In this document: piece by piece, positions 57,228 to 64,000 of the stretch | Layout of the letters: every line of letters begins with the position of its first letter | How positions within the stretch are numbered: the stretch's first letter is position 1 | Origin: Thermaurantiacus tibetensis | Lineage (GTDB): Bacteria > Pseudomonadota > Alphaproteobacteria > Sphingomonadales > Sphingomonadaceae | DNA: 64,000 bases | NCBI RefSeq assembly: GCF_015354055.1 | Contig: NZ_JACHTM010000001.1 | Span: forward strand, 558,001-622,000 | Reading direction: 5' to 3' | The notes under the pieces: generated by a model | Databases searched by the model: none | What the model was told of the DNA's origin: nothing | What the model saw: the letters and a program-made list of their open reading frames with translations, nothing else | Program-made: the position numbers and the translations under genes

Positions 57228-58277
57228 TCAGGCAGGGCGCGCCCGGCCGGCGACATGGGCCGCCCAAGCGGACGCCGCCACGACGAGCGCGCCCACCGCC
57301 TGGTGGGAGGCCGCGGCCCAGAGCGGCATGGCGAGGACGACCGTTGCGATGCCGAGGAGGATCTGCACGCCGAACGCCGTGTGGAGCGCGACCGAGGCCG
57401 CGCGGTCGCCGGCGGCGCGGGCGCGCCGGGCGAGCACCACCAGCGCGACGACGGTCACGAACGCCCACCAGCGGTGGATGAAGTGGGTGAGGAACGGATC
57501 GTCGACGAAGGTCCGCGAGCCCACCCAGGTGACGCCGCGCGGGAACAGGTCGCCGTTCATGAGCGGCCAGGTGGAGGAAACGTAGCCTGCGTTGAGCCCC
57601 GCGACCCAGGCGCCGAACAGCAGCTGGAGGAAAAGGACCGAGAGCACGAGAACCGCAGTCGGGGTGAGGCGGGCAGGGCGCGCGCCAGGGTCACGCGCAA
57701 GCGCGGCGAGGTCGAGCGCGGTCCAGACGAGACCGCCGAGAATGAGGAGCGCGGTCAGCAGGTGGACCGAAAGCCGCACGTGGCTCACCTCGGTGCCGGT
57801 CCACAGGCCCGAGGTCACCATCCACCAGCCGATCGCGCCCTGGAGGCCACCGAGGGCAAGGAGGGCGAGAAGGCGCGCGTGATAGCCAGCCGGTATGGCC
57901 CGCTTCCACCAGAACCAGGCGAGCGGCAGGGCGAAGGCAAGGCCGATGAGCCGCCCGAGCAGGCGGTGAAACCATTCCCAGAAGTAGATGACCTTGAAGG
58001 CCGAGAGCGTCATGCCGGCATTCTGCGCCGCATACTGGTAGGTCTCGCGATACTTCGCGAACTCCGCTTCCCAGGCGGCGTCCGACAGAGGCGGGAGCGC
58101 GCCCGTCACCGGCTTCCACTCGGTGATCGAGAGGCCGGATTCGGTGAGACGGGTGATGCCGCCCACCACCACCATGACCCAGACGAGGGCGGCAACGCCG
58201 AGAAGCCAGGCGGCAAGCGCGGCCGGGCGGGCGCGCGGCAAGGCGGACAGCTGCGACGAGGCGGCAAGCGTGGCCAT
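57228..58277 (-). CDS. ctaA: Heme A synthase (COX15/CtaA)
   Basis: 349 aa with eight membrane helices. It oxidises the C8 methyl of heme O to heme A for aa3-type oxidases. Conserved histidines sit in EWFHRLLGRLIG, VRLSVHLLTALLILGG, LTHFIHRWWAFVTV and ASHQAVGALVV. The family segment GGITRLTESGLSITEWKPVT follows the first helix. Start ATG 58277. Oxidase subunit genes and ctaB are not in the window. Confidence 0.95.
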   Translation of the reverse strand: MATLAASSQLSALPRARPAALAAWLLGVAALVWVMVVVGGITRLTESGLSITEWKPVTGALPPLSDAAWEAEFAKYRETYQYAAQNAGMTLSAFKVIYFWEWFHRLLGRLIGLAFALPLAWFWWKRAIPAGYHARLLALLALGGLQGAIGWWMVTSGLWTGTEVSHVRLSVHLLTALLILGGLVWTALDLAALARDPGARPARLTPTAVLVLSVLFLQLLFGAWVAGLNAGYVSSTWPLMNGDLFPRGVTWVGSRTFVDDPFLTHFIHRWWAFVTVVALVVLARRARAAGDRAASVALHTAFGVQILLGIATVVLAMPLWAAASHQAVGALVVAASAWAAHVAGRARPA

Positions 58278-58394
58278 GGCGCGGCCCTAGCTTGCCTGCG
58301 CCGGGCGGGGAAGGGGCACGCCGGCCGCACGCCCGACGTCGCCCGATCGTCGGCAGGGCTTCGCTTTCCGGCCTCGAGCGCCTAGGGTTGGCCC

Positions 58395-59216
58395 ATGACC
58401 AACGAGGAGCCGCGCGGGCCTGCCGCCGAGACAGGGCTGCCGGCGGCCAATGGCGTAAGCCCGCCTTCCGGCGCGAGCCTGTCGCCCGAGCGGCCGGTGG
58501 CCGGGCGCACGGACCCAGACGGGGGGCCGTCCCGGCCCGCGGAGTGGCGCTGGCCTTCCATCCACCGCGAGGGCTGGCGGTTCGTGGGCGGCGCTGCTGC
58601 CGTCGCCGCCATGTCGGCCCTCCTGGGCTGGAGCGGCCTTGCCTGGGCTGCGCTTGCGGCAAGCGTGGCCATCGCTGCCTTCTTCCGCGACCCCGAGCGC
58701 GTGACCCCGGATGGCGACGACCTTCTCGTCGCCCCGGCAGACGGCCTCGTCAGCCAGATCGCCGAAGTGGAGGTGCCGCGCCAGCTCGTCGGCCCCGACG
58801 GGCTCGCGGCCGGGCGCTGCACCCGCATCTCGATCTTCCTCTCCGTCTTCGATGTCCACGTGAACCGCGCGCCGCTGGCCGGAACCGTGCGGCGGATCGT
58901 CTATGTTCCGGGCCTGTTCCTCAATGCGAACATCGACAAGGCGAGCGAGGACAACGAACGGAGCCTGATGGTGATCGAGGGGTTCGACGGCACGCGCGTC
59001 GGCGTCGTCCAGATCGCCGGCCTTGTGGCGCGGCGGATCGTGACCTTCGTACATGAGGGCGCGATGCTGGCAGCCGGCCAGCGCTACGGCCTCATCCGCT
59101 TCGGCAGCCGGACCGATCTCTACGTGCCCGCCGGCTGGGCGGTGACCGTCCGCAAGGGCCAGCGCGCGGTCGGCGGCGAGACGGTGCTCGCGCGGCGGGA
59201 GGCTCGGCGTGGATGA
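58395..59216 (+). CDS. psd: Phosphatidylserine decarboxylase proenzyme
   Basis: 273 aa including a ~45-residue variable N-terminus. Two hydrophobic helices (about 62-95) are followed by FFRDPERVTPDGDDLLVAPADG, read here only as its ends FFRDPER and APADG. The catalytic core includes SVFDVHVNRAPLAGTVRRI, VHEGAMLAAGQRYGLIRFGS; the FGS serine becomes the pyruvoyl group after self-cleavage. This is the short PSD form. It makes phosphatidylethanolamine at the inner membrane. The pssA start lies inside its 3' end. Confidence 0.95.
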   Translation: MTNEEPRGPAAETGLPAANGVSPPSGASLSPERPVAGRTDPDGGPSRPAEWRWPSIHREGWRFVGGAAAVAAMSALLGWSGLAWAALAASVAIAAFFRDPERVTPDGDDLLVAPADGLVSQIAEVEVPRQLVGPDGLAAGRCTRISIFLSVFDVHVNRAPLAGTVRRIVYVPGLFLNANIDKASEDNERSLMVIEGFDGTRVGVVQIAGLVARRIVTFVHEGAMLAAGQRYGLIRFGSRTDLYVPAGWAVTVRKGQRAVGGETVLARREARRG

Positions 59217-60099
59217 GCGCCCCGACCGCTGGGCGCCACCAGCGCGCCTTGGCGCCATGCCCTTGCGCATGCTCTTGCCGAACGCGATCACCATGCTCGC
59301 GCTTGCCGCGGGGGCCACGGGCGTACGCTTCGCGATCGGCGCCGAGTTCGACAAGGCGGCCGCCGCCATCGTGGTCGCGGCCGTCCTCGACGGGCTCGAC
59401 GGGCGGGTGGCGCGGCTGCTCCGGGGCACCAGCCGGTTTGGCGCGGAGCTCGACTCGCTCTCCGACGTAACGGCCTTCGGGGTTGCCCCGGCGCTCATCC
59501 TCTATCTCTGGGCGCTCGACGATGTCGGCCGCTTCGGCTGGGTGGTCGCGCTGGCCCTTGCCATCTGCTGCGCGCTGCGCCTTGCCCGCTTCAACGCCGC
59601 GCTTGACGTCGAGGACGAGCCGCGCCGGCGGCTGGGCTTTCTCACGGGCGTGCCGGCGCCTGCCGGTGCCGGCCTTGCGCTCTCGCCCCTGTTCCTGAGC
59701 CTGGCGCTCGACGGGCCGCTCGATGACGTACCCGAGCTGCGCGGCGCGGTTGCCGGCGTCGTCACGCTGCTTGCCGCCGGCCTCATGGTCTCGACGCTGC
59801 CCACGTGGAGCACAACGTCACTTCGTCTGCCGCCCGAGGCGCGGGTGCCGGTGCTGGCCGCGGTCGGGCTTGCGGCCGCGTTCCTCGCGCTCTCGCCGTG
59901 GGGCACGCTCTTCGTGCTGGCGCTGCTCTACGCCCTCTCGCTTCCTTTCGCCTGGGCAAGCTACCGCCGCCGCCGGGCCGCCCTTTCCGCCGGGGATGGA
60001 TCACCCGCCTCCGCCGCCCCTGGGCCGCCGGGCCCGTCCGGACCGCCGGAACCGTTCGGAGCAGCGCCACCCGGCGACTCCTCCTCGAAAGGCCGGTGA
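59209..60099 (+). CDS. pssA: CDP-diacylglycerol-serine O-phosphatidyltransferase
   Basis: 296 aa from GTG 59209 (8-bp overlap with psd). Integral membrane enzyme with the CDP-alcohol phosphotransferase motif DGLDGRVARLL then SRFGAELDSLSD (residues 61-86). It makes phosphatidylserine, the substrate of Psd, so the pair forms the PE pathway. The last ~45 residues are Pro/Gly/Ser-rich and probably disordered, an extension beyond the conserved core. Confidence 0.94.
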   Translation: MDERPDRWAPPARLGAMPLRMLLPNAITMLALAAGATGVRFAIGAEFDKAAAAIVVAAVLDGLDGRVARLLRGTSRFGAELDSLSDVTAFGVAPALILYLWALDDVGRFGWVVALALAICCALRLARFNAALDVEDEPRRRLGFLTGVPAPAGAGLALSPLFLSLALDGPLDDVPELRGAVAGVVTLLAAGLMVSTLPTWSTTSLRLPPEARVPVLAAVGLAAAFLALSPWGTLFVLALLYALSLPFAWASYRRRRAALSAGDGSPASAAPGPPGPSGPPEPFGAAPPGDSSSKGR

Positions 60100-60142
60100 C
60101 GCCGGAGCGACGGGCGCCGGCGGGACGGCGAGGCTGCTCCCC

Positions 60143-60250
60143 TCAGCCCCGGCCCTCAAGCACGCTGAGGAGGAGCGCCCGCCGGCGCCCGAGCATCCCC
60201 GCGGCAAGGCCGGCGAGCAGCAGCAGGGCGGTGATTGAAACCAGGGCCAT
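60143..60250 (-). CDS. Candidate 35-aa single-helix membrane protein
   Basis: [20 protein letters not shown] is a near-ideal transmembrane helix, followed by a basic GRRRALLLSVLEGRG end. The ATG at 60250 is preceded by a very strong ribosome site, GGGAGGAGG, which is the main reason to believe it. I do not recognise a family. It lies convergent to pssA and divergent from the acyl-CoA ligase gene. It could be a small regulator or assembly factor, or a chance ORF. Confidence 0.45.
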   Translation of the reverse strand: MALVSITALLLLAGLAAGMLGRRRALLLSVLEGRG

Positions 60251-60296
60251 CCGTCCTCCTCCCGGCTGCGGCGCCGGACCGAATCGCCGAGATATG

Positions 60297-60319
60297 TTCC
60301 TGTTCTGTTCTCTTCCTGT
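60297..60319. repeat. Direct repeat in an AT-richer promoter region
   Basis: TTCCTGT occurs at 60297-60303 and 60313-60319, with TTCTGTTCTC between. The 16-bp period and location between two divergent starts would suit a dimeric regulator, for example one controlling the acyl-CoA ligase. The regulator is unknown. Confidence 0.35.
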
Positions 60320-60376
60320 CAAGGCGCTTGGCTTGGGGCGCAGGCTTCTGGTAGCCCGCGGCCCGGGAGGTTTCGC

Positions 60377-62023
60377 ATGATCCACGGGAAGATGCAGGAT
60401 TGGCCGCTCCTGGTGTGGAAGCTCATCGACCACGCGGCCGAGAACCACGGCCAGCGCGAGGTGGTGAGCCTCACCTGCGAGGGCCGGCTCGACCGCTCCA
60501 CCTGGCGCAGCGTGCACGGCCGGGCGAAGCGCGTGGCCGAGGCGCTGCGCCGGCTTGGCATCCGCCCCGGGGACCGGGTGGCAACGCTCGCCTGGAACAC
60601 CCACCGGCACGTCGAGAGCTGGTACGGCATCTCGGGCATGGGGGGCGTTGCCCACACCATCAACCCGCGCCTGTTCGAAGACCAGATCGTCTACATCGCC
60701 AACCACGCCGAGGACCGGGTGCTGTTCCTCGACCTCACCTTCGTGAAGCTCGTCGAGCGGCTCGCGCCCCGCTTCGAGACGATCGAGACCTATGTGCTCC
60801 TCACCGACCGCGAGCACATGCCGGACAAGACTTCGCTCGACTTCCTCTGCTACGAGGACTGGATTGCGGGCGTGCCCGACGATGCGCCGTGGACGGAGGT
60901 GGAAGAGACGGCGCCTGCCGGCCTCTGCTACACGTCCGGCACCACCGGCAACCCCAAGGGCGTGGAATATACGCACCGCTCCAACGTGCTCCACGCCATG
61001 GCCGCGTGCATGACGGACACCTTCGCGGTCGGCGCGCGCTCGGTCATCATGCCCATCGCGCCCATGTACCACGCCAACGCCTGGTCGATCCCCTACACGG
61101 CGGCAGCGTGCGGGGCGAAGCTGGTGATGGGCGGGCCCAACTTCGACGCGCCCACGCTCCAGCGGCTCATCGTCGACGAGAAGGTCGACCTTGCGCTTGC
61201 GGTGCCGACCATCTGGCTCTCGATGATGCAGCACCTCGAGAAGACCGGCGGCAACCTCGGGTCGCTCACCCGCACCGGTGTCGGCGGTTCGGCCGTGCCG
61301 CAGAGCATGATCGAGACCTACGACCGGCTCTACAACGTCCGCGTGATCCAGCTCTGGGGCATGACCGAGATGTCCCCGCTCGGCACCGTCGGCACGCCGC
61401 TCCCCGAGGTGGCCGCGCTGCCTTACGAGGAGGAGATGGCCTATCGCGTGAAGCAGGGCCGGCCCATCTTCGGGGTGGAAATGTGCCTGAAGGACGACGA
61501 GGGCCGGGTGCTGCCGCGCGACGGCAAGACCTTCGGCCGGCTGATGGTGCGCGGGCCCTGGGTGGTGGGCCGCTACTTCAAGGGCGACGGCGGCGAGATC
61601 CTCGATGCCGACGGCTGGTTCGACACCGGCGACGTCGCCACCATCGACCCGCTCGGCTACATGCAGATCGTCGACCGCGCCAAGGACGTCATCAAATCCG
61701 GCGGGGAGTGGATTTCCTCCATCGATCTCGAGAACATCGCCGTCGGCTGCCCCGGCATCGCCGAGGCCGCGGTCATCGGCCTGCCGCACCCGAAGTGGGA
61801 CGAGCGGCCGCTTCTCGTCCTCGTCCGCAAGGAGGGGGCGGCCGTGACCGAGGCCGACGTCAGGGCCTATCTTGCGGACAAGATCGCGAAATGGTGGATG
61901 CCGGACGCGATCGTGTTCGTGGACGAGATCCCGCACACCGCCACCGGCAAGATCAAGAAGGTGGCGCTGCGCGAGCAGTTCCGCGACTTCGTGCTGCCGA
62001 CCGCCGAGCCCGCCCGCGCCTGA
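60377..62023 (+). CDS. Medium/long-chain acyl-CoA ligase (AMP-binding)
   Basis: 548 aa. ANL-family adenylating enzyme: P-loop [19 protein letters not shown], the fatty-acid tunnel region [32 protein letters not shown], hinge/ATP motif [36 protein letters not shown], and the catalytic lysine in [13 protein letters not shown]. The segment [20 protein letters not shown] is typical of AlkK-like medium-chain ligases. It activates free fatty acids to CoA esters. Monocistronic between two non-coding gaps. Confidence 0.92.
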   Translation: MIHGKMQDWPLLVWKLIDHAAENHGQREVVSLTCEGRLDRSTWRSVHGRAKRVAEALRRLGIRPGDRVATLAWNTHRHVESWYGISGMGGVAHTINPRLFEDQIVYIANHAEDRVLFLDLTFVKLVERLAPRFETIETYVLLTDREHMPDKTSLDFLCYEDWIAGVPDDAPWTEVEETAPAGLCYTSGTTGNPKGVEYTHRSNVLHAMAACMTDTFAVGARSVIMPIAPMYHANAWSIPYTAAACGAKLVMGGPNFDAPTLQRLIVDEKVDLALAVPTIWLSMMQHLEKTGGNLGSLTRTGVGGSAVPQSMIETYDRLYNVRVIQLWGMTEMSPLGTVGTPLPEVAALPYEEEMAYRVKQGRPIFGVEMCLKDDEGRVLPRDGKTFGRLMVRGPWVVGRYFKGDGGEILDADGWFDTGDVATIDPLGYMQIVDRAKDVIKSGGEWISSIDLENIAVGCPGIAEAAVIGLPHPKWDERPLLVLVRKEGAAVTEADVRAYLADKIAKWWMPDAIVFVDEIPHTATGKIKKVALREQFRDFVLPTAEPARA

Positions 62024-62028
62024 CGGCG

Positions 62029-62083
62029 GTGGGGCGGCAGGGGGGGCGGCCGTTGGGCGGCAGGGGGGCGGTGGGGCGGCAGG
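62029..62083. repeat. G-rich triple repeat after the acyl-CoA ligase stop
   Basis: GGGCGGCAGG occurs three times (62032, 62055, 62074) within 55 bp, embedded in runs of three to seven G on the plus strand. Four or more G-runs with short loops could form a G-quadruplex in the ligase mRNA 3' end. It lies between two convergent genes, where a terminator would be expected. Confidence 0.55.
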
Positions 62084-62121
62084 TCGAAGGGATCGAGGCC
62101 GGGCGGCGGCCCCCTCGCCGG

Positions 62122-63012
62122 TCAGAAGTCCCAGCCGAGCGTGACGCGCGTGACCGTGCTGGTGGACTGGAGACCGGGCGCCGGCTCCTCCTCCCACTGC
62201 ACAGTGAAGGAGACGCCCGCCGAGAGCGCCTTCCAGAGCCTGGTCGAGACCGCGAGCGTGTTGATGACCGAGCTTGCGCTGGTCACGAGCAGGAAGCTGT
62301 CGTTGGTGAGGCGGGTCTCGGGTGCGAACGTCCAGCCGAAGCGGCTGGCGCCGCGGAATGCGAAGCCGTCGTCGCGGGTGCCGTCGAAGTAGCGCGTCTG
62401 CTGGAGGGCCGGGCCGCCCTCGAGGTCCCAGCTGAGCGTCTCGCGCCGCACCACGCGCCAGCCGAGACCTGCCGACTCCACGAACCGCCGGCGGATTCCG
62501 GCATCGAAGTTTCGCTCGAAGCCGAACCGGCCGAAGAGGTAGAGGCGGTCGGTCACCTGCCAGTCGCTCTGCCAGGCAGCCAGGATCCGCTCCTGGTCGG
62601 TCACCCCGTTCGACCGCTGGATGTCGGCCGAGGCTTCCAGCCGGTGGCGCCAGCGGAGCCCGTCCTTCACGAGGTTGAGACCGAGCGCCAGGTTCCTGGT
62701 GTCGGCGTTGCCGGTCTGGAGCGAGCCGCCGATGTCGATCCGTCCGCTCCAGTTCTCGAGGAAGCCCGCCTGCCTCAGGGCAGCCGTCCGCTCGGCCGCG
62801 CGGCGGGCGGCGATCTCCGCCACGATCCGGTCGATCTCGCCCGCTGCCTCGGGGTGCGTCTCCTTGGCGACGGCGACGACGGCGTCGATCTTCGCCGTGT
62901 CTCCGCTTTCGGCCGCGCGCGCGACCATCGCCCGTACCGGCTCGGGAAGCGGGGCCTGGGCGGCAAGAGGTTGCGCGACGACCGCTAGCGCGACGCCGGC
63001 TATGGTTCGCAT
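62122..63012 (-). CDS. DUF481 family outer-membrane protein
   Basis: 296 aa from ATG 63012. A signal peptide (MRTIAGVALAVVAQPLAAQA) is followed by a helical segment and then about 200 residues of amphipathic beta strands: WSGRIDIGGSLQTGNADTRN, GLRWRHRLEASADIQRS, LYLFGRFGFERNFDAGIRRR, ending in the aromatic WDF typical of outer-membrane barrels. DUF481 (YdiY-like) proteins are salt- or acid-induced barrels of unknown function. It lies 146 bp downstream of the glycosidase gene on the same strand. Confidence 0.85.
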   Translation of the reverse strand: MRTIAGVALAVVAQPLAAQAPLPEPVRAMVARAAESGDTAKIDAVVAVAKETHPEAAGEIDRIVAEIAARRAAERTAALRQAGFLENWSGRIDIGGSLQTGNADTRNLALGLNLVKDGLRWRHRLEASADIQRSNGVTDQERILAAWQSDWQVTDRLYLFGRFGFERNFDAGIRRRFVESAGLGWRVVRRETLSWDLEGGPALQQTRYFDGTRDDGFAFRGASRFGWTFAPETRLTNDSFLLVTSASSVINTLAVSTRLWKALSAGVSFTVQWEEEPAPGLQSTSTVTRVTLGWDF

Positions 63013-63158
63013 CGGCAATCTCCCCCTGTCAGGACCCCACCCGGCCGGCCGTTGGAGCACGTGCTTCGAACATGCAAGCGTCCTGGCCAGCGTGCGTCGG
63101 GCGTTGCAGCCGGGCCTCTCCAGAAACCCCGTGCGACGGCGCAGTTGCTCCGCGAATG

Positions 63159-64000
63159 TCAGAGAATGGCGTTGGCGGCGGCGCTGGCGCCGAACCAGCG
63201 GGCACTCAGCTTCGGCGTGCGCAGCTGGGTTGCAAAGTCCACGTGGACGAGGCCGAACCGCCGCTGGAGACCGTCGGTCCACTCGAAGTTGTCGAACGCC
63301 GACCAGAAGAAGCAGCCATGAACCGGAGCTCCCGCCTCGATGGCGCGGGCCAGCGCTGCCATGCCGGCGCGCAGGTACATCACCCGGTCGGTGTCGTGCA
63401 CTTCGCCGTCGGGGCCGGGCGCATCCTTGGCCGCGCAGCCATGCTCCGTGATCAGCAAGGACTTCGGCTGCCAGACCTCGTGGACGAGCCGCGGGCCCCA
63501 GTGGAGCGCCTCCGGGTCAAGGAGGTGCCAGGCCGAGTCCATCCGCGGGTGGGAGGGGTTGAGCCTGAGGGCGCGCCAGCCGCGCGGGGAGTCGTCCGCC
63601 ACGACATAGGCCGAGGGACGGTAGATGTTGAGGCCGACGATGTCGACCGGTGCGCCGATCGCGGCCATGTCGCCGGGCTCTACCTGCGGTGCCGCCTCGC
63701 CCTCGCTCTTCAGCCACTCGGCATCGTAGGCGCCCTCGAGCATCGCCGTCAGATAGGGGGCATTGAGATGCCGGAGCGCGCGCCGTGCGGCCACAATGTT
63801 GGCCGGGGTGGCGACCGCCGGCACCGGCACCTCGACATTCTCGGCCGGCCCCACCTGCACGTCCCGCCGGCCCTCGGCGCGAATGGCCTGGACGGCAAGC
63901 CCGTGGCCGAGAAGGGCATTGTGGCGGACCTGCGCCAGCCCCTTGCGGTCGAGCGCGAGGCCGGGGGCGAGGCGGATCCGGACCGTGCGGCCACCGACCG
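63159..64000 (-). CDS. Family 1 glycoside hydrolase (beta-glucosidase), 5' end outside window
   Basis: The visible ~280 codons are the C-terminal half of a GH1 enzyme: RHNALLGHGLAVQAIRA, IVGLNIYRPSAYV, SLLITEHGCAAKD with the nucleophile Glu (normally TENG; here TEHG), YLRAGMAALARAIEAGAPVH, and the hallmark FFWSAFDNFEWTDGLQRRFG then LVHVDF. The acid/base NEP motif lies beyond the edge. GH1 enzymes cut beta-glucosides or beta-galactosides. The frame is open to the window end without stop codons. Confidence 0.88.
   Translation of the reverse strand, partial: VGGRTVRIRLAPGLALDRKGLAQVRHNALLGHGLAVQAIRAEGRRDVQVGPAENVEVPVPAVATPANIVAARRALRHLNAPYLTAMLEGAYDAEWLKSEGEAAPQVEPGDMAAIGAPVDIVGLNIYRPSAYVVADDSPRGWRALRLNPSHPRMDSAWHLLDPEALHWGPRLVHEVWQPKSLLITEHGCAAKDAPGPDGEVHDTDRVMYLRAGMAALARAIEAGAPVHGCFFWSAFDNFEWTDGLQRRFGLVHVDFATQLRTPKLSARWFGASAAANAIL

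Noticed and set aside
63056-63065. AGCACGTGCT palindrome upstream of DUF481
   Set aside because: A 10-bp palindrome of G/C-rich type is expected by chance in 64 kb, and no second copy or promoter supports it.

Overview
The window looks like ordinary chromosome from a very GC-rich (about 70% by eye) alphaproteobacterium. Evidence for this: a MipZ-type division ATPase divergent from panC and followed by a small J-domain protein (a Caulobacter-like neighbourhood), a ubiquinol-cytochrome c chaperone next to DUF177, a DUF1674/SDHAF4 protein, a phasin, a CtaA/COX15 heme A synthase, a short PSD paired with PssA, and a zinc-free L36. The gene families fit Sphingomonadales best, but that placement is an inference. 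I see no insertion sequence, prophage, CRISPR array, integrase or plasmid gene. There is one tRNA gene and no rRNA.

Layout. 1-1119: a decayed VIT1/CCC1-like iron transporter and tRNA-Pro(CGG) with its own promoter. 1186-4878: ferredoxin reductase, a pseudo-receiver/winged-helix regulator, and a divergent sigma-54 activator without a receiver domain. 5020-11213 (minus): M23 endopeptidase, DUF455, PrxQ, glnE, panC. 11349-14563 (plus): mipZ, dnaJ-like, phosphomannomutase, then a phasin under a predicted PhaR-type operator. 14597-25152 (minus): tlyA, dxs, a Fur/Zur regulator, TPR proteins, an RsmB-like methylase, guaB, and upstream a coupled trio (CrtC-like protein, phosphotransferase, DUF6285). 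25328-36223 (mainly plus): nusB, thiL, hppA, then bamE (minus), cytochrome chaperone, DUF177, aminotransferase, SDHAF4 (minus), SDR, htpX, rsmB and a phytase-like protein. 36220-44045: rpmB, rpmJ, a HAD phosphatase, a YciI-like protein, DUF4136, M14 carboxypeptidase, gpmA, purEK, TPR, SnoaL-like and DUF2855 genes. 44149-52071: a heat-shock hsp20 gene divergent from alaS, then ppx, rnd (minus) and aspS. 52232-58277 (minus): SnoaL-like, thioredoxin-like lipoprotein, DsbD, rpsI-rplM, DUF2237, cutA, ctaA. 58395-64000: psd-pssA, a tiny membrane ORF, an acyl-CoA ligase, DUF481, and the 3' part of a family 1 glycosidase.

The genes are tightly packed. ATGA/GTGA overlaps are common, and GTG and TTG starts are frequent. 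Several convergent gene pairs are separated only by strong GC hairpins without T-tracts. Candidate housekeeping promoters keep a TTGNNN hexamer 17 bp from a degenerate -10 box.

The most notable regulatory signals are the hsp20 leader and the phasin promoter. The hsp20 leader has an alphaproteobacterial RpoH promoter and a hairpin matching the ROSE RNA-thermometer core. The phasin promoter has its -10 box inside a CTGC-N3-GCAG palindrome. I did not find a clear-cut new defence or mobile system. The least explained gene groups are the CrtC-like/phosphotransferase/DUF6285 trio and the DsbD/single-Cys thioredoxin/SnoaL operon.
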